Part shown: piece by piece, positions 17,350 to 26,245 of the stretch | Position numbering within the stretch: the first letter of the stretch is position 1 | Layout of the letters: every line of letters begins with the position of its first letter | From: B30-G6 sp963701385 | Lineage (GTDB): Bacteria > Desulfobacterota > Desulfobacteria > Desulfobacterales > B30-G6 | Direction of reading: 5' to 3' | Length of the DNA stretch: 64,000 nucleotides | Assembly: GCA_963701385.1 (NCBI GenBank) | Contig: CAVOZW010000009.1 | Span: forward strand, 62,001 to 126,000 | Made by a program: the position numbers and the translations under genes | The notes under the pieces: model-generated | The model's database searches: none | Told to the model about the DNA's origin: nothing | Seen by the model: the letters and a program-made list of their open reading frames with translations, nothing else

Positions 17350-18990
17350 TCACCTGTTCATCATTGATTGGGCTTTTTTCGTATTGATCCCTTTCAATGC
17401 ATATAGAGCCGCTTGGCGGCGTATGGAATTTTTGGATCGCCTGATTCCCACTCCGGGCAGAAAAAATAAGTCTTTTTTCAAAAAGGGCAACGATTCGTCC
17501 GAACCGCACTTTCCCAACGAGATGTAAACCCGGAAGAGGAATTGCTTGTTGCCGGATCGGATTCGATTTTTTTCAAGATAGTCGCGCAGCATTCTTTCGG
17601 TTTTTACATCCCGTTGCCGAGCGGCATATTGTAGAAAGAGTTGCTTAAGCTCTTCGTCCGGATCGTTCATCAGTTTGTTCAACTCATTGAGAACACTTGG
17701 TTTTCGGCGATAGAGCGCCTTTAAAGCCTCTATTCGAACGTCTGCCGATTCGTGGTCCAGCAGGTCGGGCAGTCGATGAAAAGAGGCCTTGTTTTTCATA
17801 AAACCCATTATATATATCAGCATTTTTAATAGTTCCGGATCGGCAAGGGATAAGAGCTTCTCCAGGTGTTCAAATTCTCGTTCCGCCAAACTGCCGATGA
17901 CGACCATGAGCAGTTTTTTTGTTTGATTCGAGGGTGTTTCCAACAGCATCGGAGCGAGGGTCCCGATGGCCTCCGCATTGAGCATGAGTAGCGCACGCTT
18001 TAAATACGCTAGTTCTTCCGGAACGCATTCGGCAATGTGGTCCCAATCATCCTGCATGACATGCAAAAACGTTTTCGTGGAAAGTGATGCAAAAAAATCC
18101 TCAAGCAGGGGAATGGACCAGTGGTCTTCAAGTTTGGGGCGCTCGAGATTCTTTCTAAATAGTTGAAAGGTGTTGAAGACACTTTGATATTTGTGGTCCG
18201 CCATGGCCTCTTGAAGCTCCTGATTTAAGAAAGCCATGACTTCTGAGAAATCATCGGGTTGTGTCTGCTGTTCTAGAATGTACAACAGGATATAAAGGAC
18301 ATACTCGATTCGTTCCCAGTCTTCTTCTTCAACAAGCATGTTGCGCAGATGCTCTCGGTCTTCGGCTGTGATTTCCCATAAATGCCGTTCACGGATCAGA
18401 GGTTGGAGAGCTGGGTCTGGTTCTAAGATGTCAGAATCTGCCGTCGCCGGGTCCGGGGTGTCTTGGAGGGCGTCAGCGCCCCCCAAGTCAGGGATTTCAA
18501 ATACTTCACCGGCATCGAACCCCACATCCTCTGCTTTATAGGTCAGGGAGGGCAAGTCCAACTCCCACAGGGCGGTGACGATATCGTTTTCTGCCTCGTT
18601 GACAAGGGTTTGATACTTTTTCAGTATTTCAAGGAAACTGTGAAGTTCCCACAGTGCAATGGATGCCTGAAATTGGAGGTGATACACCCCGTCTCGAAAT
18701 AGAATGAATGCCAGATTTTCCTCGTTCATGGGGCCATCGTGAACCACTTCGTCGCCGTAGCGTATCTGGTGCCGTTCAATCTTCAGTGCCAGGTCCCCAT
18801 GCTTGACGATAAAACGATCGAGGGTTTTTTTCAAAGAATCCAGAGACGATTGGTAGATAACATGCTCAGGGGGGTACAATAGGATTTTTTTGAAAGCGCC
18901 GTTCAACGCAATTAGCGTCTGTTGGACAAGCGTTAAACGCTCCCCGACGCGTGTTTGATCATGTGCCTGTGATCTGGCGAATGTATCCAT
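17350..18990 (-). CDS. HEAT-repeat-like protein, partner of the HD-GYP protein
   Basis: A 546-residue soluble, strongly helical protein. The region from about residue 330 onward shows repeating units such as LEKLLSLADPELLKMLIYIMG and LPDLLDHESADVRIEALKALYRR, typical of HEAT/Armadillo repeats. The N-terminal 190 residues have a mixed fold with RIRYG-like strands, and an acidic linker follows. There are no catalytic motifs. It is the first gene of a two-gene operon with the HD-GYP protein, which suggests a scaffold or sensor that controls that enzyme. Confidence 0.72.
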   Translation of the reverse strand: MDTFARSQAHDQTRVGERLTLVQQTLIALNGAFKKILLYPPEHVIYQSSLDSLKKTLDRFIVKHGDLALKIERHQIRYGDEVVHDGPMNEENLAFILFRDGVYHLQFQASIALWELHSFLEILKKYQTLVNEAENDIVTALWELDLPSLTYKAEDVGFDAGEVFEIPDLGGADALQDTPDPATADSDILEPDPALQPLIRERHLWEITAEDREHLRNMLVEEEDWERIEYVLYILLYILEQQTQPDDFSEVMAFLNQELQEAMADHKYQSVFNTFQLFRKNLERPKLEDHWSIPLLEDFFASLSTKTFLHVMQDDWDHIAECVPEELAYLKRALLMLNAEAIGTLAPMLLETPSNQTKKLLMVVIGSLAEREFEHLEKLLSLADPELLKMLIYIMGFMKNKASFHRLPDLLDHESADVRIEALKALYRRKPSVLNELNKLMNDPDEELKQLFLQYAARQRDVKTERMLRDYLEKNRIRSGNKQFLFRVYISLGKCGSDESLPFLKKDLFFLPGVGIRRSKNSIRRQAALYALKGINTKKAQSMMNR

Positions 18991-19181
18991 AAGCGCATTT
19001 CAATACCCTTTGAGGGGTCGATGATGGGGTGAATGAAAAGAAAAGTGAATCTCCATTGGATATGTCGGCCTTTCAGTGATCGTCTTTCGTATCATCGAAG
19101 CTACTTTTTTTCAACATGTTATCATCCCGACGGCAACATTGAACGTTTTGAACCGCAACATTCCTGTTAGAGGATTATTTA

Positions 19182-19328
19182 ATGAAACATCTGATTTGGG
19201 TTTTATTTATCGCAATCGGTATGCTACATGCAGACATGTTTTTATGCCGAGCTAAGGGATCTGATCAGGAGAAGTATTTACAAAAGGAGCTAGCGAATGA
19301 TAGCAGAAATTCTCGCAACCGGCGATGA
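19182..19328 (+). CDS. Small membrane or exported peptide overlapping cinA
   Basis: A 48-residue frame with GAGG 8 bases upstream. The N-terminus MKHLIWVLFIAIGMLHADMF is a hydrophobic helix and the tail is polar and basic. Its last 32 bases overlap the start of cinA in another frame, so its translation could be coupled to cinA. I do not know a family. Support is a ribosome site and a membrane helix only. Confidence 0.38.
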   Translation: MKHLIWVLFIAIGMLHADMFLCRAKGSDQEKYLQKELANDSRNSRNRR

Positions 19329-20544
19329 AATTCGGTCCGGCGCACTCATCGACTCCAATTCTGCTTACATCGCAGAAAAGCTCGAGGAAGTCGGAATACC
19401 CGTCATCCGTCACAGTTGCGTGGGGGATGATCTTGAAGCCTTGATTTCGATACTCAAGGAAATCTCCACCCGTGTCGATATCTGTGTGGTTACCGGCGGG
19501 CTGGGTCCGACAGCAGATGACCTGTCATCGGTGGCTGCGGCGGCAGCCGCAGGCGAAACACTGATAATGGATTCAAAGGCGCTTTCTGACATCGAGGCTT
19601 TTTTCAGGCGCCGCAAGCGGGAGATGGCCGATTCCAACAAAAAGCAGGCCATGCTGCCTCGTACAGCCGAGGCTATCTACAATCCCATCGGGACGGCACC
19701 GGGATTCAGTCTGAAAATAGAAACCTGTCTGTTTTTCTTTCTACCGGGGGTGCCGTATGAGATGAAACGCATGCTCTCAGATGAGGTGTTTCCCCGGATC
19801 GAGAAGATACCAGGGGCCTTGCGGACGCATTGTCTTGTGCGGAACATTACCACGTTTGGTTTGACCGAATCCGCCACCGGTGAAAATGTGGCCGGTCTTG
19901 TAGACGATTTTCCTGATATCAAGATTGGGCTTCGAGCAAAATTTCCGGAAATTCATGTGAAGCTTTATTTGAACGGACAGGATCTGTCAGCCATGGAAAC
20001 CAGACTGAATGCGGCTTCGGAGTGGATTTTGGAGCGACTGGGAAGGCATGTCCTTTCACTGAAAGGCGCATCCATGCAGGCGGTGGTGGGTGATCTTTTA
20101 AGAAAAAATGCAGCGACTGTGGCAGTTGCCGAAAGTTGCACCGGGGGACGGATCGCCAACTGGCTGACCGATGTGCCGGGGAGCTCGGACTATTTCCTTT
20201 TTTCTGGTGTAAGCTATTCCAACGACACCAAGACCAAGGTCTTGGGGGTCCCTTACGATTTGTTGAAAACATACGGAGCCGTTCACGAGGAGATCGCCAA
20301 GGCCATGGCAGAAGGTGCGCGTCGCATTTCTGGGGCGACATATGGAATTTCCACCACCGGAATCGCAGGGCCCAGCGGTGGGTCCGATGACAAGCCCGTA
20401 GGAACGGTATGCATCGGTTTGGCAACACCGCAGAAGTCGGAAGCAAGACGCTTCTATTTCCCCTTCGGACAGCGTTCCATGAATAAAAGCATTTTCGGCA
20501 TGGCGGCATTGAATGTGCTGAGGAAAGAATTACTAGACATATAG
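19297..20544 (+). CDS. cinA: CinA family nicotinamide-nucleotide amidohydrolase
   Basis: A 415-residue two-domain protein: an N-terminal MoCF/COG1058 domain (TGDEIRSGALIDSNSAYIAEKL, VTGGLGPTADD) and a C-terminal amidase domain (AESCTGGRIANWLTDVPGSS, TTGIAGPSGG). The C-terminal domain deamidates nicotinamide mononucleotide to recycle NAD; the N-terminal domain is an ADP-ribose pyrophosphatase in studied members. The length is usual. AAAGGAG lies about 8 bases before the ATG. Confidence 0.94.
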   Translation: MIAEILATGDEIRSGALIDSNSAYIAEKLEEVGIPVIRHSCVGDDLEALISILKEISTRVDICVVTGGLGPTADDLSSVAAAAAAGETLIMDSKALSDIEAFFRRRKREMADSNKKQAMLPRTAEAIYNPIGTAPGFSLKIETCLFFFLPGVPYEMKRMLSDEVFPRIEKIPGALRTHCLVRNITTFGLTESATGENVAGLVDDFPDIKIGLRAKFPEIHVKLYLNGQDLSAMETRLNAASEWILERLGRHVLSLKGASMQAVVGDLLRKNAATVAVAESCTGGRIANWLTDVPGSSDYFLFSGVSYSNDTKTKVLGVPYDLLKTYGAVHEEIAKAMAEGARRISGATYGISTTGIAGPSGGSDDKPVGTVCIGLATPQKSEARRFYFPFGQRSMNKSIFGMAALNVLRKELLDI

Positions 20545-20973
20545 ATTTCACGGGTCGTAGTTGACTCTCCAATAATTACTAATAAGACCATAATTGTTTA
20601 GACATAAATTGTCTTTGAAAACGCTATTATTAAAGGTAGATCTTCTCAAGAAGAGTTGATTAAAATGAAGGATTCCAGGATTCAAGGGGTCCAGGGTTCG
20701 AGTGGAATGTTTTGAAATTATAAAGAGTTAAACAGTAAGGAAAAATTGCATAAACTTTTTTTGGATATATATAAGGACTTCAAGAATTAAGAGAAAAGAT
20801 CGGGGATAGAGAGAGAATACTAAAAGCGATGATCAAATCGCTGGAAAACAAACACTCGAACCCTTGAATCCTAAACTCCTTGAACCCTTTCTCCTAATTG
20901 AGAGAAGAATCTTAAATGTTTACAACTGATCGTGTCTAAATATTAACGGCTTTATTAGTAAGAGGAATTATCA
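20545..20973. repeat. A+T-rich gap with an inverted-repeat pair
   Basis: This 430-base gap holds no convincing gene. Two inverted, imperfect arms lie at about 20678-20705 (AGGATTCAAGGGGTCCAGGG) and 20853-20890 (CACTCGAACCCTTGAATCC), enclosing about 150 bases with a small hairpin AGCGAT..ATCGCT near 20826-20843. Another hairpin, TCTTCTCAAGAAGA, lies at 20641. The arm sequence recurs singly near 30958 and 58991. It may be a non-autonomous mobile element or a structured untranslated region. Confidence 0.45.
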
Positions 20974-21813
20974 TTGGCTTTTATTTTAATCGGTCTCATT
21001 GCATTCTACCTCCTGTTCACCCTTCTGGTGTCGTTCGTTGTCCAGCGAATTCCAAGAAATCCCGTTATCGACAAGCCCGATTGGGGTAGGGTGATCGATA
21101 CCAGGATTCCTGCTGTCGATGGTGGTTCTCTGGAAGTCTGGCGTGTCGAGCCGGATCGAGAAGCCCTCGGCATCGTTGTTTTTGCACACGGTTGGGGCCG
21201 CAACCGGGACCGCATGGTACACAGGGCCAGGCTATTTGCCGATCTGGGCTTTACAACGGTCATGCATAGTGCACGGGATCACGGCGGCTCCAGTAAATCG
21301 TGTCTTGTCAATGCGGTCAAGTTTGCCGAAGATATCGAGGCGGTTCTGGAATGGATCGGTGAACCGGTCGATTTATACGGCCATTCAGCCGGGGCGGCAG
21401 GTGCTATCATCGCCGCACACAGGAACCCCGGGAAAATTAAACGGCTTTTTCTGGAAGCAAGTTATGCCTATACCAAAGAGGGCCTGTTAAGTCTCTACAA
21501 ATGGGCAAACTGGTTTTTTGGTACGCTTATCGGTCCCATGATCATTTTCTGGTGGGATCTCTTTGCCCTGGGTGCCATGGATCATTACAGCCCGGCCAAT
21601 CTGGCACCTGATCTTCACATGCCGGTGATGATCATTCACGGGGAAAAAGATCAACGCTTCCCGTTGGCGTTTGCCTATGCCCTGAAGGATCGATTGCCAT
21701 CCCATAAGGTGGATATGTATGTTGCGCCTGGGGCAGACCACAGTGATGCGAGTCACACACCCGGTTATCTTGCGTCCATCCGCTCGTTTCTCAATCACTA
21801 TGGTGAAGCATGA
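20974..21813 (+). CDS. Membrane-anchored alpha/beta hydrolase
   Basis: A 279-residue protein with an N-terminal membrane helix (about residues 2-22) and a hydrolase domain. It has HGWGRNRDRM for the oxyanion loop, the nucleophile elbow GHSAG (Ser near 139), an Asp in HGEKDQRFP and a late His in GADHSDASH. The start is a TTG with GAGG 7 bases upstream; no ATG fits. The substrate is unknown. It is convergent with the zinc-ribbon gene across a shared hairpin. Confidence 0.82.
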   Translation: MAFILIGLIAFYLLFTLLVSFVVQRIPRNPVIDKPDWGRVIDTRIPAVDGGSLEVWRVEPDREALGIVVFAHGWGRNRDRMVHRARLFADLGFTTVMHSARDHGGSSKSCLVNAVKFAEDIEAVLEWIGEPVDLYGHSAGAAGAIIAAHRNPGKIKRLFLEASYAYTKEGLLSLYKWANWFFGTLIGPMIIFWWDLFALGAMDHYSPANLAPDLHMPVMIIHGEKDQRFPLAFAYALKDRLPSHKVDMYVAPGADHSDASHTPGYLASIRSFLNHYGEA

Positions 21814-21834
21814 ACGCTGAACCGATATCAGATT

Positions 21835-21856
21835 GGAACCTTGGATCAAAGGTTCC
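21835..21856. terminator. Shared hairpin between convergent genes
   Basis: Perfect 8-bp stem GGAACCTT / AAGGTTCC with a 6-nt loop, overlapping the stop of the minus-strand gene. T-runs are short, so it is a weak or factor-assisted bidirectional terminator. Confidence 0.45.
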
Positions 21857-23069
21857 TTGCGTGCGCCAACATGTTTTTGTTGATGGCCATATTCATCTTG
21901 GGTTGAACCAATTCATGGTGTTTTTCAGCGAAAGGAAGATACACAAGCACGTAGCTTATGGGGTGTATCTCGATATCCGGCAGGAGGCTCATTACCTTGC
22001 GCCTTGGTTTTATGATGCCGAAAAGGGTTAATTTCAGGCTTTCGAGACCTTCCCTCAAGGGCAGGTTAACCGGGTGCAGTTTTCCATTGGGGATCCCTTT
22101 TAAAAACTTTCCCGCAGGTTGCGCTACGGTCATGGTTTGAGACAGTTTGATAAAGAACTGAGGTCGAACCTTAAACGCCAGCGACCAAAAGTGGAACGCA
22201 GGGTTCGACATTCCGGGCTGGACCGTTTTGGGAAGATTGGCTTCCCTTACAAGATCGGCATAGGACGTCAATGATATGTGAGATATATCTGCCTTGATAC
22301 GCCAGAAAGGCAGATAATGCAGGTGTTCTTCTTCAGCGGCAAGGTGGACCGTGGTGAGTTTTATAAAGCCATTTTTCGCGGGCTTATAAACCGATGCACA
22401 ATTCCCGCAGCTCAGCACCTGGGAATCCCGCTTTCCCTCGAGATCCCATCCACAGTGGGGGCACAGGGTGGGCAGAAAATGAAGCTTCCAATCCAGGCGG
22501 TCGCCGGCATACGTGGAAACGTCAAACGTGTCCAGGGGTTTTTTCGCTACCGGCTGATTCAGAACCGCATCCATCAAACATCCGTCAAAATAAAATGGTG
22601 CATAGATGATGCTGAGGCTATCCCCGATATCTGCTTGATGGACGATGGGTCTCGGCAACGATGCGTTGAAACGTTTATCGATGATATCGATCACCCGGGA
22701 AAACGAAAGGGTGGGTGTGAGAAAGCGCCCCTTGATGTCGGGTGAGGCAAAACGCAGTTTTTGTGTCTGGCTTCGCAGACCGACGGACAGGGGAAAATGC
22801 TCGTCTTGAATGGCTTTGTGACTGACATCGACCAGCTGGTGCTTCATCTTGCTGGAAAGACAGGAGAAGCGCATGCCCCTAAAACGCCAGTAGGGGACGT
22901 ATATGAGCTCTTTATCTTCAGGCGCATTGCTCGGCAGAACATATCGAAAGTGCTTGGCTTTAAGATATGATTTAACCCGGCAGTACTGGCATTGGAACAA
23001 CCTGTCGGTTTCTTCGAGTGTTGCCGGCGCGCCGCACTGGGGGCATTGGTATTCGATTTTATATTGAAT
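21846..23069 (-). CDS. Zinc-ribbon protein of unknown function, probable ATT start
   Basis: A 407-residue protein with two zinc ribbons: an N-terminal one, CPQCG plus CQYC, and a central one, CPHCGWDLEG plus CGNC (about residues 205-230). It has repeated aromatic blocks such as IYVPYWRF, HYLPFWRI and LVYLPF. The start is decided by sequence: the frame opens after a TAG, AGGAG lies at 23076-23080, and six bases later comes ATT. Using the first ordinary start (TTG, 23000) would delete half of the first ribbon. It follows the SPFH gene and is probably co-transcribed with it. I do not know a named function. Confidence 0.68.
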   Translation of the reverse strand: MQYKIEYQCPQCGAPATLEETDRLFQCQYCRVKSYLKAKHFRYVLPSNAPEDKELIYVPYWRFRGMRFSCLSSKMKHQLVDVSHKAIQDEHFPLSVGLRSQTQKLRFASPDIKGRFLTPTLSFSRVIDIIDKRFNASLPRPIVHQADIGDSLSIIYAPFYFDGCLMDAVLNQPVAKKPLDTFDVSTYAGDRLDWKLHFLPTLCPHCGWDLEGKRDSQVLSCGNCASVYKPAKNGFIKLTTVHLAAEEEHLHYLPFWRIKADISHISLTSYADLVREANLPKTVQPGMSNPAFHFWSLAFKVRPQFFIKLSQTMTVAQPAGKFLKGIPNGKLHPVNLPLREGLESLKLTLFGIIKPRRKVMSLLPDIEIHPISYVLVYLPFAEKHHELVQPKMNMAINKNMLAHARNL

Positions 23070-23154
23070 GGGGAACTCCTATCCCAAACATTCGGAACCT
23101 ATTTTTGACAACTGGCGTGAAGCGCCAAAAACAAAGCACCACCAGCTACAAGGG

Positions 23155-24294
23155 TCAGATTGTTCCGATTTTTTCCCCGCAACTCCCGCAGAATTTCGAA
23201 TCCGGCAGGTTTTCTTCGTTGCAGTGGGTACAGCGTTTGGGCTGCGGCTTTTCTTCGGCGGGATGGCCACAGCGTGAGCAGAATTTGGCGCTGGCCGTCA
23301 GATTTTTTCCACAGGCGCTGCACTGACGGATGACAAGCTGTTGATGACCACAATAAGGACAGAATTTAGCATTACCGGGAATTTCGTTGTGACACTCCGG
23401 ACAGGGAAAAACATCTGCCGGGGGGTGTTTCTGAACGCCCCCCGCCCCGCTAAAATACTGGGCAAACATGGCAGGCATCATGAGCCCTAGGCCGGTTCCC
23501 ATTCCCATGCCGGCACCGGAAGATTCGGCAGCCGCGGCCTTTTCCATGGCCATGGCAGCTTTCATTTGCATGAGCTTGTTCATGTCCTTGAAGACGCTCA
23601 TTCGGCTGCGATCATCTATGGCCGCTTGAACTTCAGGCGGCGGTGTAATCGAGTTCAGATACAGATGGGTCAAGGCCAGACCGAAATGGCTGAAATCTTC
23701 CTGCAGTCTCGCCACCAGCCCCATTGCGAGTTCGTCATATTTCGCCGGCAGGTTTAGAATGGAATCGATGGATTCCCCCATGTAATCATTGAACCTGGAT
23801 ACGATGACGCGATTCAGGTATTCATCTACCTCGGTGGTGGTGTAGATTCCCTGGGTACCAACCATGCTGTTGATAAACAGTACGGGCTGCACGATCTGCA
23901 GATTGAAGATACCAAATGCCCGCAAGCGGATCAATCCCAGTTCACTGTCCTTGAAAGCCACAGGATCCCGGGTCCCCCACTTGAGGTCCGTAAAGATCTT
24001 CAGGTTGGTGAAGTAGACCTCCGCTCGCAAGGGGCTGTTCATTGCCCAGGGGATACTGGCTATTTTTGTTAGAATCGGTATGTTGCCGGTTTTAAGCGTA
24101 TGTCGACCGGGCCCGAAAGCCTCGATGGCCCTGCCTTTGTAAAAAAAAACCCCCGCCTGGCTTTCCCGCACAGTCAATTGGGCCCCGTATTTGATTTCAC
24201 CGGATCCTTGCTCCGGAAGTCGGTGCACCAGCTCTTTGCCGGTATTGTCAAACCATTCCAAGTTTTCTAAAAAAATGAGGTTGTCTGAACCCAT
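23155..24294 (-). CDS. SPFH-domain protein with C-terminal zinc ribbons
   Basis: A 379-residue protein. An SPFH/virion-core-like domain spans about residues 20-245 (SQAGVFFYKGRAIEAFGPGRHTL is typical of its start). Then come a Gly/Met-rich linker (GAGMGMGTGLGLMMP) and three CxxC zinc-ribbon units (CPECHNEIPGNAKFCPYCG, CSACGKN, CTHCNEENLPDSKFCGSCG). SPFH proteins form membrane-associated oligomers; ribbon-tailed members are linked to antimicrobial or stress response, but their role is unsettled. GGAG lies upstream of the ATG. The next gene encodes a second ribbon protein. Confidence 0.85.
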   Translation of the reverse strand: MGSDNLIFLENLEWFDNTGKELVHRLPEQGSGEIKYGAQLTVRESQAGVFFYKGRAIEAFGPGRHTLKTGNIPILTKIASIPWAMNSPLRAEVYFTNLKIFTDLKWGTRDPVAFKDSELGLIRLRAFGIFNLQIVQPVLFINSMVGTQGIYTTTEVDEYLNRVIVSRFNDYMGESIDSILNLPAKYDELAMGLVARLQEDFSHFGLALTHLYLNSITPPPEVQAAIDDRSRMSVFKDMNKLMQMKAAMAMEKAAAAESSGAGMGMGTGLGLMMPAMFAQYFSGAGGVQKHPPADVFPCPECHNEIPGNAKFCPYCGHQQLVIRQCSACGKNLTASAKFCSRCGHPAEEKPQPKRCTHCNEENLPDSKFCGSCGEKIGTI

Positions 24295-24336
24295 GTTCGC
24301 ATACTCCTAAGATGTTTGCTGTTTACAGTTTGATAC

Positions 24337-24354
24337 ATTCGTGCAGCGAATTTA
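24337..24354. repeat. Partial palindrome of the ATAAATTCG family
   Basis: Minus-strand reading ATAAATTCGCTGCACGAAT; arms ATTCG / CGAAT are intact while the outer part of one arm has decayed. The stop codon TAA of the GAF-HD-GYP gene (24352-24354) lies within it, as at gyrA. Confidence 0.5.
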
Positions 24355-26031
24355 TTCGTCTATCTGATCCGGATTCATAAACGTCTTTGCATATTCCAAG
24401 AGCAGATCGCTGTTGACAACCAGATCGTGTATATCGGGATCGATATGGCCGTCTTTTTTCAAAAAAGATAATATCTTCAAGGCCTGAGACAATTTCATAG
24501 GCTTTTTATACGGCCGATCCTTGGCTGTCAATGCTTCAAAGATGTCCGCCACCGCCATGATGCGTGACTGCAGGGGGATGTCGTCTTTGCTGAGATGTCT
24601 GAAGTATCCGGATCCATCCAGTCTTTCGTGATGCCCGGCAGCATATTCAGCGACCATGGCATGTTTTTTAGGAAACGGAAGTTCATTGAGCATCTTGAAG
24701 GTCACCTCGGCATGATTTTCGATGATGCTGCGTTCTTTTTCGGTCAGGGTTCCTTTTCGAATGCTCAGGTTGGTAACTTCGTCTTGGGTAAGATAGGGCC
24801 GCTGCATGTCGTTCATGCGGTATGTCTTTTGGGCGATTTTTTGGAGCTGATCCATTTTATCGTCATCCATGAACTCGACGGCCTGATTTATGGTCCGCAG
24901 AAATTCGAATTCTCTTGCCACCGTGGTCAGTTGTTCAGACAACGCCTGTTCAAGACGAAAATTTCTTTGCGGGTCAAGTTTTCCTTCGACGGACAATTCG
25001 AGCCGTTGTTTCAGGCTATCGTTTTCTAGGGCTGCTGCGATGAGGTCGAATCGGGTTGCGATGAATTCGATTCGATCGACAAAGGATTGCAGCTTGGTGG
25101 CTTTGTCGATAATGACCTCTGGGGTGGTGATCTTGCCGACATCGTGCATCCAGGCCGCCAGACGCAATTCCTCAATTTCATTGTCGCTGAAACAGGTGTC
25201 CTGAAAAGGCGCCTGGTCCGTTTCGTTGATCATATTCGCTATCATCATGGTCAGATCGACCACCCGTGTAACGTGCCCGGAGGTGAAGGGTGATTTTTCA
25301 TCCATGGCCGTTGCGATGCTCTTGATGAAGGCATAAAAAAGATCGGTCAGGTTCTGGATGAGCTGCGTGTTGGTCAGCGCAACAGCCCCCTGGGAAGCCA
25401 GCGATGCCACCAGTTCGATGTAATCCGGAGAGAAAGAGACGACGTTTCCGCTTTCCAGGTCCTGTGCATTCAGCAACTGAAGCACCCCGATGGTCTCGTT
25501 TTCGTGATTTTGCATGGCCAGCACCAGCATGGATTTGGATCGGTAGCCGGTCGACTTGTCGTAATTTCGCGTACCGGAAAAATCAAAACCTTCTGCATCA
25601 TAGACATCCGGGATGTTGATGATCTCTCCTGTCAGGGCAGCATATGAGGAGACATTGGCATGATTGGGTTTTCCTTGAAGGTTCAAGAGGGGAACGCTGG
25701 GGAGATCGATTTCAGCACCACTCGTTCCACCGAGGCGGATCTGCATGCTATCGTTCTGAAGGATCTGGAACTGAAGCGCCTTTTTATCTTTGTCCAGAAT
25801 ATAGAGCGTTCCTGCATCGGCATTTGTCAGGCTTTTGGCCTCGTCGACGATCATCTCGAGAAGCTTGTGGATGTTTTTTTCCACAGACAGGGCAGCACCG
25901 ATTCGTGTGATCTCCTTGAGATGCATGGCCAGATGGTTGTCCATGGATTCAGTCCTGGATGCGACATAGGAGTAGGGGCTCAAGCTCTTTGGATTGTTGG
26001 CGGACGGATCGAAGTTCGAAGATGCGCTCAT
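24352..26031 (-). CDS. GAF plus HD-GYP signalling protein
   Basis: A 559-residue protein with an N-terminal GAF sensor domain (about residues 35-215; the LEMIVDEAKSLTNADAGTLYI region is typical) and a C-terminal HD-GYP domain (HVTRVVDLT, AAWMHDVGKITTPE, HHERLDGSGYF, DIFEALTAKDRPYKK). It probably degrades cyclic di-GMP in response to a small ligand or redox state. The ATG at 26031 is preferred (AGGGTGAT upstream); the frame is open to 26187, but that extension is Trp/Arg-rich and lacks a ribosome site. There is a long insert of about 150 residues between the HD and GYP parts. Confidence 0.88.
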   Translation of the reverse strand: MSASSNFDPSANNPKSLSPYSYVASRTESMDNHLAMHLKEITRIGAALSVEKNIHKLLEMIVDEAKSLTNADAGTLYILDKDKKALQFQILQNDSMQIRLGGTSGAEIDLPSVPLLNLQGKPNHANVSSYAALTGEIINIPDVYDAEGFDFSGTRNYDKSTGYRSKSMLVLAMQNHENETIGVLQLLNAQDLESGNVVSFSPDYIELVASLASQGAVALTNTQLIQNLTDLFYAFIKSIATAMDEKSPFTSGHVTRVVDLTMMIANMINETDQAPFQDTCFSDNEIEELRLAAWMHDVGKITTPEVIIDKATKLQSFVDRIEFIATRFDLIAAALENDSLKQRLELSVEGKLDPQRNFRLEQALSEQLTTVAREFEFLRTINQAVEFMDDDKMDQLQKIAQKTYRMNDMQRPYLTQDEVTNLSIRKGTLTEKERSIIENHAEVTFKMLNELPFPKKHAMVAEYAAGHHERLDGSGYFRHLSKDDIPLQSRIMAVADIFEALTAKDRPYKKPMKLSQALKILSFLKKDGHIDPDIHDLVVNSDLLLEYAKTFMNPDQIDE

Positions 26032-26245
26032 AACATCACCCTGTGGTGTATGAATGAAGTCAGCCCGGTGGCGTATGGAAACCAGCCACCCAACCCAAGT
26101 GTCTTCAGAGAGAATAAAGGCTGAACCGCTATAGCGAACACATCCCTCGTCTCTTGCGGGTCGACGGGAAGTTTCCATATACCACAATATGTCGAATGGT
26201 GCAATCGGCTTGACACGTGCGGAGCCATCTTCGAGCTTATCGCAG

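Noticed and set aside
20545..23000. CRISPR array or other regular spaced repeats
   Set aside because: The repeats found are inverted pairs or single blocks, not direct repeats with unique spacers. The only regular array (60893-61000) has no spacers.
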